From NCBI GenBank assembly GCA_039707655.1, contig CM077667.1, positions 546,758,222-546,822,221 of the forward strand: a stretch of 64,000 nucleotides of DNA, in the 5' to 3' direction. The notes under the pieces were generated by a model. The model was given only the letters and a program-made list of their open reading frames with translations. It did not search any database and was not told where the DNA came from. The first letter of the stretch is position 1, and each line of letters starts with the position of its first letter. The position numbers and the translations under genes are program-made. The stretch comes from Elymus sibiricus (Eukaryota; Streptophyta; Magnoliopsida; Poales; Poaceae). Of this stretch, positions 20,886-31,213 are shown in pieces.

Positions 20886-23069
20886 GGCGACAAAAAACAG
20901 GCTATGCATCAGAATATGATCTACCGATCAACAACTCTACCAATACCTAATGCAAGAATGTAGAGAGAAAGAATAGGCGATATATGGAATGATCAAGGGG
21001 GTTTGCTTGCGTGGAAGCTCTGCAGAGGAAATCTGATTGTCTGCGGCATAGTCGTACTCAGGGTCTACCGCAGTCTCGGGGTCTACCGGAAAGAAGCAAA
21101 TGTGGGGGAAACAAATAAACAACAGACATTCAAATGCAACACAGGATGCATGGCATGGCAAAATATGATGATGAGGTGCTCTAATGCATTACTACACATT
21201 TTAAATGAAGAGAAAAAATATTTAAGAATATTTTCCCGGCTCCCGATATTATTGTTATTATTGACCTGACAACAAATTGTCAATGTTCTTTATGATAATG
21301 ATGTTTGTCATGCATGCAAATGACATATTCGGATTCGTTATATTTTTCTGATCATTTTTCATATATAAATTATTTTTCATCCGAGTTATAGATTATTTTA
21401 TATGATTTTTCAAAGTTTTATTGATTTTCTGGATTTTCTGGAATTAATATTAATTCAAATTTAAACAGTACAATATTTTTTTATACTCACTGACAGCTAG
21501 CCTATTAGTATGACAGGTGGGGTCCAGTGCTGAGTCAGCAGGTACAGTCAGCAGTCAACAAGGTCAACGTTGACCAGTCAAACTGGCAGGTGGGGACCAC
21601 CTGTCAGTGACAGTGGGTTAACAGATTAGTTAATGATTTAATTAGAGGGATAGGCCCCATATGTCAGTGACTGTAGCTAGTATAATTGAGTTAAATAGGT
21701 TTAGTTAGTAGTGGACCCACCGGTCAGTGTCACATGTCCTATTAGAAGGTTACTTAACGGATGGGGACCCACATGTCAGCGGCGGTTAACGGCGGTTTAG
21801 CAGGTTAACTATTATTAGCACTATACAGCCGGGACCACATGTCTGTGACACAGGGGCCATTTAAACGAGTTGTGCGCGCCAGCGCAACTCCGGCGACCAA
21901 CAGAGCAGCGGTGATACACCGGAATCTTCACCCGGCGACCAAATGGAACGGCGCGAGCTCTATTCGAACGAGGGAAGTGTGCCGCGTCGATCTACACTAC
22001 TAGTGCGAGTTAGGGTAGCCGGCATTGACGGCAACGACGAGCTCCCGCGGCGGCAACGGGCGGCTCTCGACAAATATGGTGCTAGTGGATGCGCGCGAGC
22101 GAAAGGAAAGGGGGAGAAGGTGCGCAAGCTCACCCCGGAGCACATGAAGGCTCGTTGATTGTTCGGGAGCACAGACAGGCAACGAATCGGGGCGGCGGAA
22201 GGCGGCGACCGTCGGGGAAGAAGAAAACGATGGCGATGATGCAGAGCGCTCCAGCTCGAACCATTTGTTGTAGTTGAGGTAGAAGAGGGCTACGGTGCTC
22301 CTGGACATCAACGGGAGGCACGGGGTGGCCTCTGGCCACGAAGATGATGACGACGCGGCGGCAGAACTCTCGGGTTCGACGGGATCAAGGGGATCGAGCG
22401 AGGAGAAGGGGGAGGAGTGAGCTAGGGTTGTCCAGGGCATCGCGGGTGACCTCTTTATCCCCTTCACGGCTCCTGTAGCAGCGTGGTGTCACGCATCGCG
22501 CGGCCATGGCGGCATCCGAGCGCGCGCATGCCGACACGCAGCGGGAGGAAGACGACCCATGGTTAGCTGGGCTTTGCTGGGTACTGTGGACTTGCGGCCC
22601 AGCCACACAGTAGTGGCTTCTTCTTTTCTTTTCTTTTTCTGTTTCTTTTCTGTTTTCCGCTTTTGTATTTATCTTGACAAGCAAATGAATTTAGTTTAGG
22701 TTCAAATTTTGTACATAATTCCAATGCAACTTTTTAATGTTACACACCAAGTTCCACAATATTTGCAAAAGCATAATTATTTGTTTGTATTAAAATATCC
22801 AAATTAAATGCTGCTGGTCCACTTTAATTGTTACTAGGGGCAAATTGGAAATCCAATTGGAGTTTATTTTATTTTTACAAATGCTTGGAGAATTTATGGA
22901 ATGGTGTGAACATTTTTAAATGACCATTTGACAAAACATTTGTGGTTTTATATTTTGAATCTGAATTTAAGAGTTGAATTAATTCCAGATTTCAAATTAA
23001 TTCTTATAATCATGATGGCATGGCAATTTAATTAGGTTAATGGCATGACTAAGATCTAGGGATGTTACA
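20886..23069. other. right-hand piece of the outer solo-LTR-like element
   Basis: Non-coding. AT-rich from 21280 to 21480, then GC-mixed with repeated GGTGGGGACCCAC/ACATGTCAG-type words (21510-21850), a GC-rich block (21900-22450), and a return to AT-rich sequence. Short frames near 22000-22470 look like chance frames in GC-rich DNA. It ends at GATGTTACA (23069). Confidence 0.6.
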
Positions 23070-24093
23070 CCTGCTGCTGTTCCATAGATCAAGTGACAAA
23101 GATGTTTACTGCAGAGTAGATGTGGTTGTCACTTATGTTTTGCTTGGTGGTGCAATCGTCCTGGAGACCACATCAATGTTGCGGGCCATGTTCTCCAGAT
23201 GGACATATGTGTTCCTGTTAGAAAAGAAATATGTATGGCTTTCCCATGTGGTTGACAGAATGCAACATACAAGTGATTTTCGGGGCTACATGGGGCAACA
23301 CAACTTGTTTCCGCTGCGCGATCGCAGTAGGAATAATACAAGCAACAAAATTGCAAGATGGATGGGACGGGAGGACTGGTAGGACTCCATGTTTTACTCC
23401 TGGTCCACCCCCGTCCCGCAACCTATCATTGAGCAGGTGGTGAAACTAGTGTCGACAACTGAGACAGGTGAGTTTGACATCACCAGTTCACGGGGCCGGA
23501 ACGCCCTAAAGAGACATAGTGCTTTGAGAAGTAATACGACATTCTTGGACCTAGAATGGAGCGTGAAGTTGGACCTGGATGAGAGCATCCTCGTGTGGCA
23601 CATCGCCACTCATGTCTTGCTCGGCTATTTCTCGAAGCGGATTAATCTTTACTGGGCAACGGAGGTGCTGTCCAATTACATGTTTTTCCTGCTTTCCGCG
23701 CACCCCTACATGCTGCCTTACCCTGTTAGTCGACAAAGGTATGTCCAGCTCTGCTATGACGTGATCAACGGATCTCCGGTTACAATTTATCCTCAAGAAA
23801 TCAGTGTCAATCCAACACTGGACAGAGGATCTCGGCTTGCTGCAAGGCTGATCAGCAAAAGTGCATATAGCGAGTTTTGCACGTTTTCTGATGTGTTGGA
23901 TCTGATATGTGAGGTGTGGAGAGAGATGATGTGCTACACGGCCTACTGGTGCAACGAGAACTCTCATGGGAAACACATGAGCAGCGGTGGTGAGATCATG
24001 ACCACCATTTCCTTTCTGATGACATACAGCTCACGTGGTCTTATTAACAAAAGGGAAAGGTCCCAGCCTGCACCGGACACCCCCTGCGACTGA
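23070..24093 (+). pseudogene. DUF594 half of the split DUF4220-DUF594 gene
   Basis: A plus frame resumes exactly where the outer element ends (CTG CTG CTG TTC...) and runs to TGA at 24091-24093. It contains the end of DUF4220 (VDVVVTYVLLGGAIVLETTS) and a full DUF594 domain (PF04578): LVWHIATHVLLGY, LSNYMFFLLSAHPYMLP and EVWREMMCYTAYWCNENSH. One in-frame TAG at 23380-23382 (in a Trp-rich spot, probably from TGG) interrupts it; otherwise it is open. It is better preserved than the left half, which has five stops. Downstream, 24140-24174 shows a GTGAGT donor-like site, hinting at a 3' intron. Confidence 0.85.
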
Positions 24094-24342
24094 CGCTTCT
24101 CCTAGAGTGGCCACAAACAACATTATACCGATCGATGTGAGTACGTACGTAATCTCTTTGGTTTCTCTGAGAAACTAGGAAGCGAGCACGTGCATCGCAC
24201 GTCTTGACTAATATTACAATTATATGTGAAAATCCACTTGTGTATGTTAGTGTATTCAACGTGCACCAGTGAATTAGTCCTATGAAAGCAGCCAATAGAC
24301 ATTAAGATTTACAAATCGATCTAATAGAAGATCAAACATTAA

Positions 24343-24668
24343 CCTGGTCATCGCGCCGCTTCAGCTTGTAGTGCAGCAAGCTCTTCATCTTCAGTTGTAG
24401 CTTTCGGTTGAGCAGGGAGAACTGCTTGCTTATTGACCGGACACACTTTGCGCCCTCCAATTCTTCAAGTTTCTCCTCTAGTTAATCCTGCAAGGTTTTT
24501 GTGTGCAATAGTATAGATGATAAGTGATTCAGATAAAACAATGAAATGCAAGATTTGAATAAATCTTAAATATTACCTTGTTGAAATTATCGGAACTCTA
24601 ATTTTCATCCTGGATTTATTTCATATTTTCAGTCAGTTTGTTAATTCCACCCATAGTCTTTTCAACAC
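24343..24668 (-). pseudogene. fragment of an ESCRT-III SNF7/VPS32 gene (two exons)
   Basis: The minus-strand exon about 24668-24577 encodes VEKTMGGINKLTENMK, stop, IQDEN, stop, ...DNFNK, then a GT donor. After a ~90-bp intron with a TTGCAG acceptor, the exon from 24487 encodes D, stop, LEEKLEELEGA and, after a frame change, EDEELAALQAEAA. This follows the plant SNF7/CHMP4 order (DKTMDEINEQTENMKQIQ ... ELEELEGA ... DELAALQAEM). ESCRT-III SNF7 forms membrane-scission filaments at endosomes. Only the C-terminal exons are recognisable. At least three stops and a frameshift make it dead. The intron shows it was copied from genomic DNA, not mRNA. Confidence 0.75.
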
Positions 24669-26267
24669 ACCAATATTCCAACAATATGCATGTATCAATC
24701 GAAACTGTAATTTGCAAGGCTGAAAAGCTACACATGATGCATCTGCAAGACCGCGAGAAGAGTAATGGTATACCTGGTAACGAAATTGGAGATTACACTG
24801 ACAAATCATAAAATAAAGTTGTGTGCAAGAGAGAAGCTCCACCTACAGTGAGATGGCTCATAAATCCATAAGAATACATGGTGTCAGTTAGGATCAACTC
24901 TTTTTTCCATTCAAAAAGCCCAAGTCCACAGTGCCATCCTAAAAGCAGTGAGGATATCATATATATCAAGATGTATCCAGAGTATATCAAACTTACTTGC
25001 AAGATATCTTCTTTAAGCTTCGTATGCCCAAAATCATCATATTCAGAAATCAGAAAAGGCGGGTGGATTTCCTCATATGATCAATAAAGAATGGAATCAA
25101 CACCTAATGTTACTTCCAAACACTAAATTAAGAACTGCGACACCTAATGACCAAGTATTTGCAAGAAACATCCACGATTATTTTAAAGTAATGACCAAGG
25201 GTCTTTTCAGAACATCTTGCATCCGAACAAATCATCAACCAATAACCAAGGGTCTAAAGCCACTCGCTAATTTTCTCCTACCGGTTCTGCAGAACGATTT
25301 AGTTCAAACAGACGTTATGTTCAAATCCACCGAAATCCTAAGGGAAATGCAAAACATTTGAGTGCATATGGTAGAAAAAAAAAGCAGTTTCGGCGGTGAA
25401 ACTACCTTTGCAAGCTTGACGGGTCCTTGTGCGGGGCGGTGGTGATGGGCGCCACCAGCTTCACCTTGTTCGTTATCCTGCTCAATAAACCTGAGAGCAA
25501 GAAGGTTGACCATGTTCAGCATTTTTTTTGTAGTGTGGAAAATAATAATATGTATGCTTGTCAATTAGAGGTCCACAACAACACTTTCTATTCACTTACA
25601 TATTTTAAAGTTAATTTTCTTCCTGCGGGACATTTTTTTGTATCAAACAGTATTAGAGAGATCAGAGATAAAAACTGAATTAGCAACTTATTCACTACAT
25701 CTTCTAAAACAAATTATTCACTATATATAATGTTGATATGTTGTCACAGCCTAGATCCTCTAGTAATTGATACAAATGCCACATATTTTCCAATTATTTC
25801 AGAGTGAAGGTGTTTTCAAGTATAAGTGTGACCCAGAACGCATGCTTCTGGATGCAATGAGGAAGCAAACAGAACTCTTAATTAATAATAGCAAGACAGA
25901 GAATTTCACATGAGAAATTATAATCTTAGGAGTATAATAATTATAACCAAGATCCATCCTACTGGCTTATCCACATATGGACAGCACATGTGACGCAACT
26001 GTAACTGAAGAACTCATTCTAAGCACCCCCATAAGCAATATAGTATAGAAATAAAATGCTAATTGCTTATTCTATTGGGATAAGAGAAACAGAACATGAT
26101 CCTAGCTATGAGCGCATATCATGGATTCAGCGATCTCTGGAAAAATTGTTGAGCGTCTGGGCAAAATGCACCTCCCAGATTACAATGATTCATATGTAAT
26201 GTCTTAAATTCGTAATTAAAGGGCGCAGTCTTTTGGCATGTGCATCAGTAAAATGTAGTTTACCTAC
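24669..26267. other. Helitron interior without recognised genes
   Basis: AT-rich, with short frames only. A minus-strand exon-like block near 25400-25510 (LLALRFIEQDNEQGEAGG ... before a GTAGTT donor) may be another captured fragment, but I could not assign it. Confidence 0.4.
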
Positions 26268-26583
26268 AGCTAAGACCTAAGACTGCACAAGGTAGGCACC
26301 AGCGTCTTCGCTGATGGATCATTCGGTGGCTTGCTGCCGGCCGATAGCGACAACGATGTGACAATGGGAAGGAACACCCCTCCAGCCCTCGCCGTGGTGC
26401 AGGGCATGGCCGGCGCGATGCATGCCTCACCGATGGTGAGACCGTAGGATAGGCCCACAGTGCTTCCACCCAACCACTTGACAAAGTAGATGGCAACGCG
26501 GTCGCCGAGGCCGATCTTGACGAACCCCCGTGCGAAGAAGAAGAAGGAGATAACGATGAGCAGGTGACCTCGTTGGTGAACGC
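26268..26583 (-). pseudogene. exon fragment of a plastid 2-oxoglutarate/malate (dicarboxylate) translocator
   Basis: Minus-strand translation gives AFTNEV, a one-base shift, then LIVISFFFFARGF, VKIGLGDRVAIYFVKW, GLSYGLTIGEACI, PAMPCTTARAGGVFLPI and SLSLSAGSKP. This is the conserved core of DiT/SODiT transporters (PF00939, sodium/sulfate symporter family), which exchange dicarboxylates at the inner chloroplast envelope. A second frameshift follows, and the C-terminal exon end then reads GAYLVQS. The intact protein is ~550 residues; only ~100 are here. It lies in the Helitron downstream of a GC-rich repeated leader. Confidence 0.85.
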
Positions 26584-26631
26584 CCGTTCGCCGCGGCTCC
26601 CTCCCTCTCCTCTTGTTCCTCTCTCCCTCTC

Positions 26632-26935
26632 CTCCTACCGCCAGTGAGGAGGGCTCACGTTCGCCGCCAATCTCGCGCCTCCGCTGGCCGGCGAGCCACG
26701 CCCGTTCGCTGCCCCTCTCTCCCTCTCCTCCTCCCGTTCCACTCTCCATCTCCTCCTGCCGCCAGTGAGGAGGGCTCGCGCTCGCCGCCGATCTCGCGCC
26801 TCTGCTGGCCAGCGAGCCGCGACCATTCGCTGTGCCTATCTCCCTCTCCTCCTGCTGCCAGTGAGGAGGGCTCGCGCCCGCCGCCGATCTCGCGCCTCCG
26901 TCGTCCGGCGAGCCGCGCCCATTCACCGGCGTGGA
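26632..26935. repeat. three imperfect tandem copies of a GC-rich unit
   Basis: GCCAGTGAGGAGGGCTC recurs at 26640, 26761 and 26857 (spacings 121 and 96), each followed by similar CGCCGCC...ATCTCGCGCCTC and GCGAGCC words. It sits just upstream of the translocator fragment within the Helitron. Long chance frames on both strands arise from it. Confidence 0.75.
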
Positions 26936-27392
26936 TGGGGGACCAGGCACGGTCGGGGGGCCGAGGTCTTGGCGGTGCATTGCCAGCGTGAATGGGGCAA
27001 CCGCGGACAGAGGTCGTGGCGCCCCTGCGTGGATGGGGCAGCCTTGTGCGGAGGTTGTAGTGGCGTGGTCAGGGACCTGGGCATGGTTGTGGACGTGGAG
27101 GCGTAGATCGTGGCGGCGGGGCAGATGGAAGGGACGAATGGGTGAGGTGATGGAGGAGATTGAATACGTTTTCTGAAACACACATTGGCGGACGAAATAT
27201 TGGCAGAGTGCGGTGCAGCGGAAATTATTGCTAAGTGCACCCAAGGCATCAGATTGGATCAATTTGGTCTGTTAGATCTAATTAGTTGGGATAATCTGAT
27301 GGTACAGTTGAGGTTGTGTACACTACGTGGGGGTGGCTTTAAGAAAGAAAACGTTTGCTTTTTTTAATAATATATAAGTATAAGTAAACAGA

Positions 27393-27590
27393 CTATGCCC
27401 CTTGATCAGGCATTCCCCACATTTATACTGATGCCTGATGGTGTGCTCATGTGTCAACTAACAGGTACTCGTCGACGAACATCCATATACTGTAGCAATT
27501 CATGTGAGTATTCTATTCTCTTTCCTTCATTTATCTGAGAAACTATACCCCTTGATTAGGCCGACGCCTGATGGTGCATGTCAACTAAAG
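27393..27590 (+). repeat. locally duplicated segment that preserves the Helitron empty site
   Basis: Two diverged copies of a ~100-bp segment contain GTGAGT, CTGAGAAACTAT, CCCCTTGATYAGGC and GCCTGATGGTG. The first is split by the Helitron (24140-24174 plus 27393-27460); the second is whole (about 27505-27580). An exon-like piece (27463-27504) lies between an ACAG acceptor and a GTGAGT donor. Confidence 0.65.
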
Positions 27591-27856
27591 CTGCCCGTAA
27601 TAGGAGTATCATAATTAGTATCATGCATGCCAACTAGGCAATCTTGATGAGGTGGCGTGAAATTAAATGAATAAAGAGAGGGTTGAGTATCATATTATGA
27701 TACCGTATCATAATAAATTCTACTATGTGTCATGCATGGCAATAAATGAGACCACCTAAAATACTAGTCTACGATACTATGCACTAAGGATGTAGTATCA
27801 TACACAAGTATCATATGCATGATACTAGTATATGGTACTCCCCACTACGACCCGCC
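27590..27856. mobile_element. MITE with ~40-bp imperfect terminal inverted repeats
   Basis: The left end GCTGCCCGTAATAGGAGTATC and the complement of the right end (GGCGGGTCGTAGTGGGGAGTA) pair imperfectly and share TAGTATCATGCAT further in. Flanks contain AACTAA on both sides, compatible with a 9-bp Mutator-type duplication. No coding capacity is present. Confidence 0.6.
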
Positions 27857-27974
27857 TAACTAACAGGCACATCTATGTACTCGTACGTCACTGAATTGGG
27901 GCCGGTGCATGCACGTCTCTATTAAAGCAAGTCTTGGGCGCCGGAGAGGTCGTCATTAACTATATTTAGTACTA

Positions 27975-28324
27975 CTGCCTCATTTCCGGTTTATAGGGCT
28001 CATCTCAAAAAAAAAAAAAAAATCGTTTTATAAGTCTCAATTCTACTATGTATCATCATATGTTCAGATTTCAAGGTGCATTAAATCACTGCATGCAAGG
28101 ATTAAGAGAAAACTCACCAATGCATGTAGAAGTTCTTGATCATTTAGTGGTCATGCATGCATGCGTTGTAATTAATGCATCGATAAACACAACTTTTTGG
28201 AAAAAACGAGTGTACTAATTAAGTATTTTTGCAAACTATGAAATTTATTCCATCGCTCACAATCTATTTTGGTTGGAGAGATTTTCAAATTGAGCCCTAT
28301 AAACCGGAAAGAAAGGAGTTGCAG
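27975..28324. mobile_element. MITE with TTTCCGGTTTATAGGGCTCA terminal repeats
   Basis: TTTCCGGTTTATAGGGCTCA occurs near the left end (27982) and its complement near the right end (28287-28306). The interior is AT-rich with an A16 run (28006) and is non-coding. It resembles Stowaway-like MITEs, but a TA duplication is clear only on the left. Confidence 0.6.
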
Positions 28325-28405
28325 ATTTCATCAGGCGCTCCGTTGAGTTTTGCATTTTCTCAAGCTGTCGTTGTATCTTGTGAAGGTGCACATTGAGCAC
28401 AAGGT

Positions 28406-28545
28406 GTGATTATATCACGAGGACAAACTCTGCAATTTGCTTCCCCTCTTTAGAAACCAACGTACGTGTGATTATATCATGATGACAATTGACAAACGTA
28501 TTCTGCAATTTGCTTCCCCTATTTGGAAACCAACGTGGTACCCTT
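28406..28545 (+). repeat. ~70-bp tandem duplication
   Basis: GTGTGATTATATCA ... CTGCAATTTGCTTCCCCT ... GAAACCAACGT occurs twice (from 28406 and from 28467), with small indels between the copies. Confidence 0.75.
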
Positions 28546-29342
28546 CAATTTTCTTCCTCCATTTGCATCATGCGAGAAACACAAAGTGTAGCTTTCCTCC
28601 TTTCTCTGTGCAGCCTCGGCTTTGGCTCCCCAGCGACAACACATCTCCTAACCCTGCTACACTTGTGTGTTGCTCTGTTGTGGCACATGGCCATCTTCTC
28701 CGATCGTTATACTTAGGAAATCGATCCGCATCGGCCGACCGAGCACGCGCTGGATTGGTCGCCTTTGCGTGAGCCACCCGGCGTCGACTCCTCTTCCCCA
28801 CGTTAGCCACGTGTTTTTGTGGGACCCGCGCAGCACCTTTATCCATTCCCTCCCGTTCCTCCCGATTCCCCCGTCTCCCTCGTCTCGCTCGCCCCTCTCT
28901 CTCTCTCTCTCAAATCCTCTGGCTACACATCCGCTCCTTCCCTTCCTCTGACTCCACGCCGGCGAGCCGGCCGCCGCCCCGCACCACCGCGCGCGAAGCC
29001 CACCCCAGGACGGCCGTTCGGCCGGTGCCGAAACCTGAACTTTTTCAGACAACTGACGCTCGCGCTACAAGTCAATCGCTTGAAAGATTAGAAAAATCGG
29101 CCGCCCTTTTAGCCATAGAATCCACGGGAGTTAGGCGGCTTGGATCACGTGGGTGCTGGAACCGCCCACACATCAGATCACATAGTCAGCGTGGCTCTTT
29201 CCTTTATGTGCACCACTTTCGCGTGTCACGTCAGGGTCCACAGGACTTTACATGCATCAACTCCACGTAGTCTAAGGTATTTTCCCACGTAGAATAGCTA
29301 TTTTCTGTTAAACAACAGTTCATTCATGACCAGGCAACGCGC
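28546..29342. other. intergenic, promoter/leader-like GC and CT-rich stretch
   Basis: The 28780-28930 part holds a CCACGTTAGCCACGTG G-box-like cluster, a CTTTATCC element and a CT microsatellite (28893-28911) before GC-rich sequence. This resembles a plant promoter and 5' leader, but no recognisable coding region follows. It may be the remnant of a lost or moved gene. Confidence 0.35.
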
Positions 29343-29898
29343 CTCCAACTGCCCGAGGAAGGTGAACACCTCCGAGGCCCCTACCACCACATACTGTGGC
29401 ACCTGCCAGAAGATGGACAGTGGCACGTACTCCGCACCATCGGCGCCGATGTATGTGCCATGGCGCGAGACCACGCGGCGCCGCGCCACCTCGAGCGTGC
29501 CAGCGGCGAGCATGGCGACCGTGAGGATGACGAAGCCGACGCCCATTCGCGCCAGCTGTGTGAACCCGCGGCGGTGCCCTGTTAGGCGACGCGCGAGTGG
29601 AACGATGGCGCGCTCATAGAGCGGCACCCAGAGCATGACGCTGAGGGTGTCGAAGACGGTGAGCACGGCGGCGGGGACACGGAAGCCGTCGATGCTGGGG
29701 TCCAGTGTGTCCCCCTGGAGGATGAAGGTGGTGGACATCTGCGTGTAGGCGGCCGCGAAGATGATGCCGCACGCCCACACTGGCAGCAGACGGAGCACGC
29801 ACTTGAGCTCCTCCACCTGCGTCACCGTGCACAGCCGCCACGGGCTGGCCGGCCGAGCCTTGTCGCCCGCCGTCTCCACCGCCGCCTTATCCAAGAAC
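29343..29898 (-). pseudogene. single-exon remnant of an NPF (NRT1/PTR) transporter gene
   Basis: The minus exon starts after a CACTCAG acceptor at 29899 with FLDKAAVET, the usual first residues of the last NPF exon. It continues PWRLCTVTQVEELK, LPVWACGIIFAAAYTQMST, FRVPAAVLTVFDTLSVMLWV and QYVVVGASEVFTFLGQ. NPF proteins (PF00854, ~570-600 residues, 12 membrane segments) import nitrate, peptides or hormones with protons. Homology stops abruptly after LGQLE at 29343, before the usual FFYDQAPDAMRS. No earlier exons are found upstream, so roughly one third of a gene is present. The exon itself is open and GC-rich, suggesting a fairly recent fragment. Confidence 0.88.
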
Positions 29899-30160
29899 CT
29901 GAGTGATCGATATATACCAACCGACCGGTGCAACAGATTAATTTACTGACATATATGGTATATGCGTGAGTGCATGGTAGAATTTCGCTTGATTGCTTGG
30001 ATCGTGTTTTGTGTTTAGTAGTAGGACTTTAAACCTGAGCGATTTATGTTGCTAGCACCATGTAAGATTTTTTTTTTTACGCAGCTCCCTTGAGGCGTGC
30101 TGGATTATTGTGATTGTCAAGTTTAGTATCAGATGTCATGACTAATGCACGCAAGCATTC

Positions 30161-30882
30161 AAAGTCTGAACGACAGGAACGTACGTGAGGGCGGCTTACC
30201 TCTTCGCCTCTCCTCCAAGCGAACAGGGCGGCTAGAGTTTTTGCCTCCTGTCGGCGGCGCCGCCGATCTGCCTCGTCTCCTGTGGCCTTAGGGTCATGGA
30301 GACGTGGTGGATCCCGGTCCTTGCCGGTGGGAGAACTCCGTTTTTATATGTTTCTTTGAGTTTTGCTAGGGTTTGTGTGCTGCTCAGGAAGACGAGGCGG
30401 CGGCGGCTCCCTGAAGATGGAATAAGCTTCTCCCCACCTAGCCCCGTCCCGGTGGGGCGTCTAGCATCATCGGAGGGCGTGTGGATGTGTGTCTCCGGCG
30501 GATCTCGCAGGATTCGGTCGGTGGTTGTCTTTGTGGATCCGCTCGGATCCGGTCTTCGTTTGTTTACGTCAATGTGTCTTCAGGTTGGATCCTTCCGATC
30601 TAAGCTTCTCTTCATCGGCGGCGATTGCTGTTTTGGTGCGATGGTCCTATGGGGTCCTAGCACGATGACTTACCGACTGTCTACTACAGCAAGTTTTGCC
30701 CAGCTCCGGCGAGGGATGGGTGATGACGGCGGCGCGCCTTCGGCTCGCTCCAGTGCTTGTAATCGTCGCTAGGTGGTCTACGAATCTGGATGTAATTTTA
30801 TTATTTCTGGTGTTCGTTGTACTATCATGATTGATGAAGACTAGATCGGAAGTTTTCTCGAAAAGAAAAGTCCGAACGACAG
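30161..30882 (+). mobile_element. non-LTR retroposon with 16-bp target-site duplication
   Basis: AAAGTCTGAACGACAG at 30161-30176 and AAAGTCCGAACGACAG at 30867-30882 differ at one base and bracket a ~690-bp insert (30177-30866). It ends in an A-rich tail (TCTCGAAAAG). The insert has a GC-rich front and a tail segment (GGTGTTCGTTGTACTATCATG) that I recall from many grass loci. No frame looks like a protein. The long duplication and A-rich end point to target-primed reverse transcription (LINE-mobilised). The T/C mismatch implies moderate age. Confidence 0.7.
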
Positions 30883-31213
30883 TGCCTTGGTTGAATTCTG
30901 GTGATTTTTCGGTTGGATTTGTAAAAAATGATGTGGAACGGACTGGGCGTGCATGCGACAAACTTCTTTCCGGCCGGTGCAATTATAATTCTCCTTAGAA
31001 ATGGAACGTACCGTGTACGCCCTCACGTACGATACCCCGGAACGTGACAGTCTGAGACGCGTTTTGTAGTTTGCCTTACGGTACGTATTTGTCGTAATTT
31101 AAATTACAGGAGCTTCTTGTGAATTCACGCTCCGGGTAAATTTAACAAAATAAAAATAAAAGTAAAGAAGCTCAGGTAAGATTTTCTATGGGATAAATTT
31201 AACATAGCGTAGT
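30883..31213. other. intergenic
   Basis: AT-rich with no gene. It contains CGCCCTCACGTACG (31018), the exact complement of CGTACGTGAGGGCG at 30180, so the two form a 14-bp inverted pair around the retroposon. Confidence 0.4.

Larger units (their letters stand above)
1557..23069. mobile_element. outer LTR-like insertion (~4.0 kb, probable solo LTR) with nested CACTA and Gypsy
   Basis: The element starts TGTGATGCCC at 1557 and ends GATGTTACA at 23069, so it has the TG..CA ends of an LTR. After removing the nested CACTA (1984-6257 with its duplication) and Gypsy (7629-20885 with its duplication), 3982 bp remain in three pieces: 1557-1983, 6258-7628 and 20886-23069. None of these has a recognisable protein. 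Size, ends and absence of coding suggest a solo long LTR, such as those of Triticeae LARD elements of the Sukkula type; that name is a guess. No clean 5-bp target duplication is visible (CCGCG before, CCTGC after), so an end may have been altered. Its insertion split the DUF4220-DUF594 gene. Confidence 0.65.
24175..27392 (-). mobile_element. Helitron, ~3.2 kb, carrying host gene fragments
   Basis: Read on the minus strand it begins TCTGTTTACTTATAC (27392 downward). It ends with a hairpin (ACGTGC, loop GAT, GCACGT) followed 9 nt later by CTAG at 24178-24175, the classical Helitron 3' end (hairpin then CTRR), and T is the next flanking base. The flanks joined give CTGAGAAA+CTATGCCCC. A nearby duplicate at about 27534-27553 has the uninterrupted form CTGAGAAACTATACCCC, so the insertion added no target duplication. 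The only mismatch to the rule is that the 5' flanking base is G, not A; ACTA occurs at both junctions, so a 4-bp duplication cannot be excluded. Rep/helicase genes are absent, so it is non-autonomous. It carries SNF7 and dicarboxylate-translocator fragments in the same orientation. Confidence 0.75.

Noticed and set aside
22000..22467. 155-codon minus frame
   Set aside because: GC-rich non-coding part of the outer LTR-like element. Other frames are equally open and no motif is seen.
26270..27262. 330-codon minus frame read as one protein
   Set aside because: Only its last ~100 residues match the dicarboxylate translocator. The rest is GC-rich repeated leader with shifting frames.
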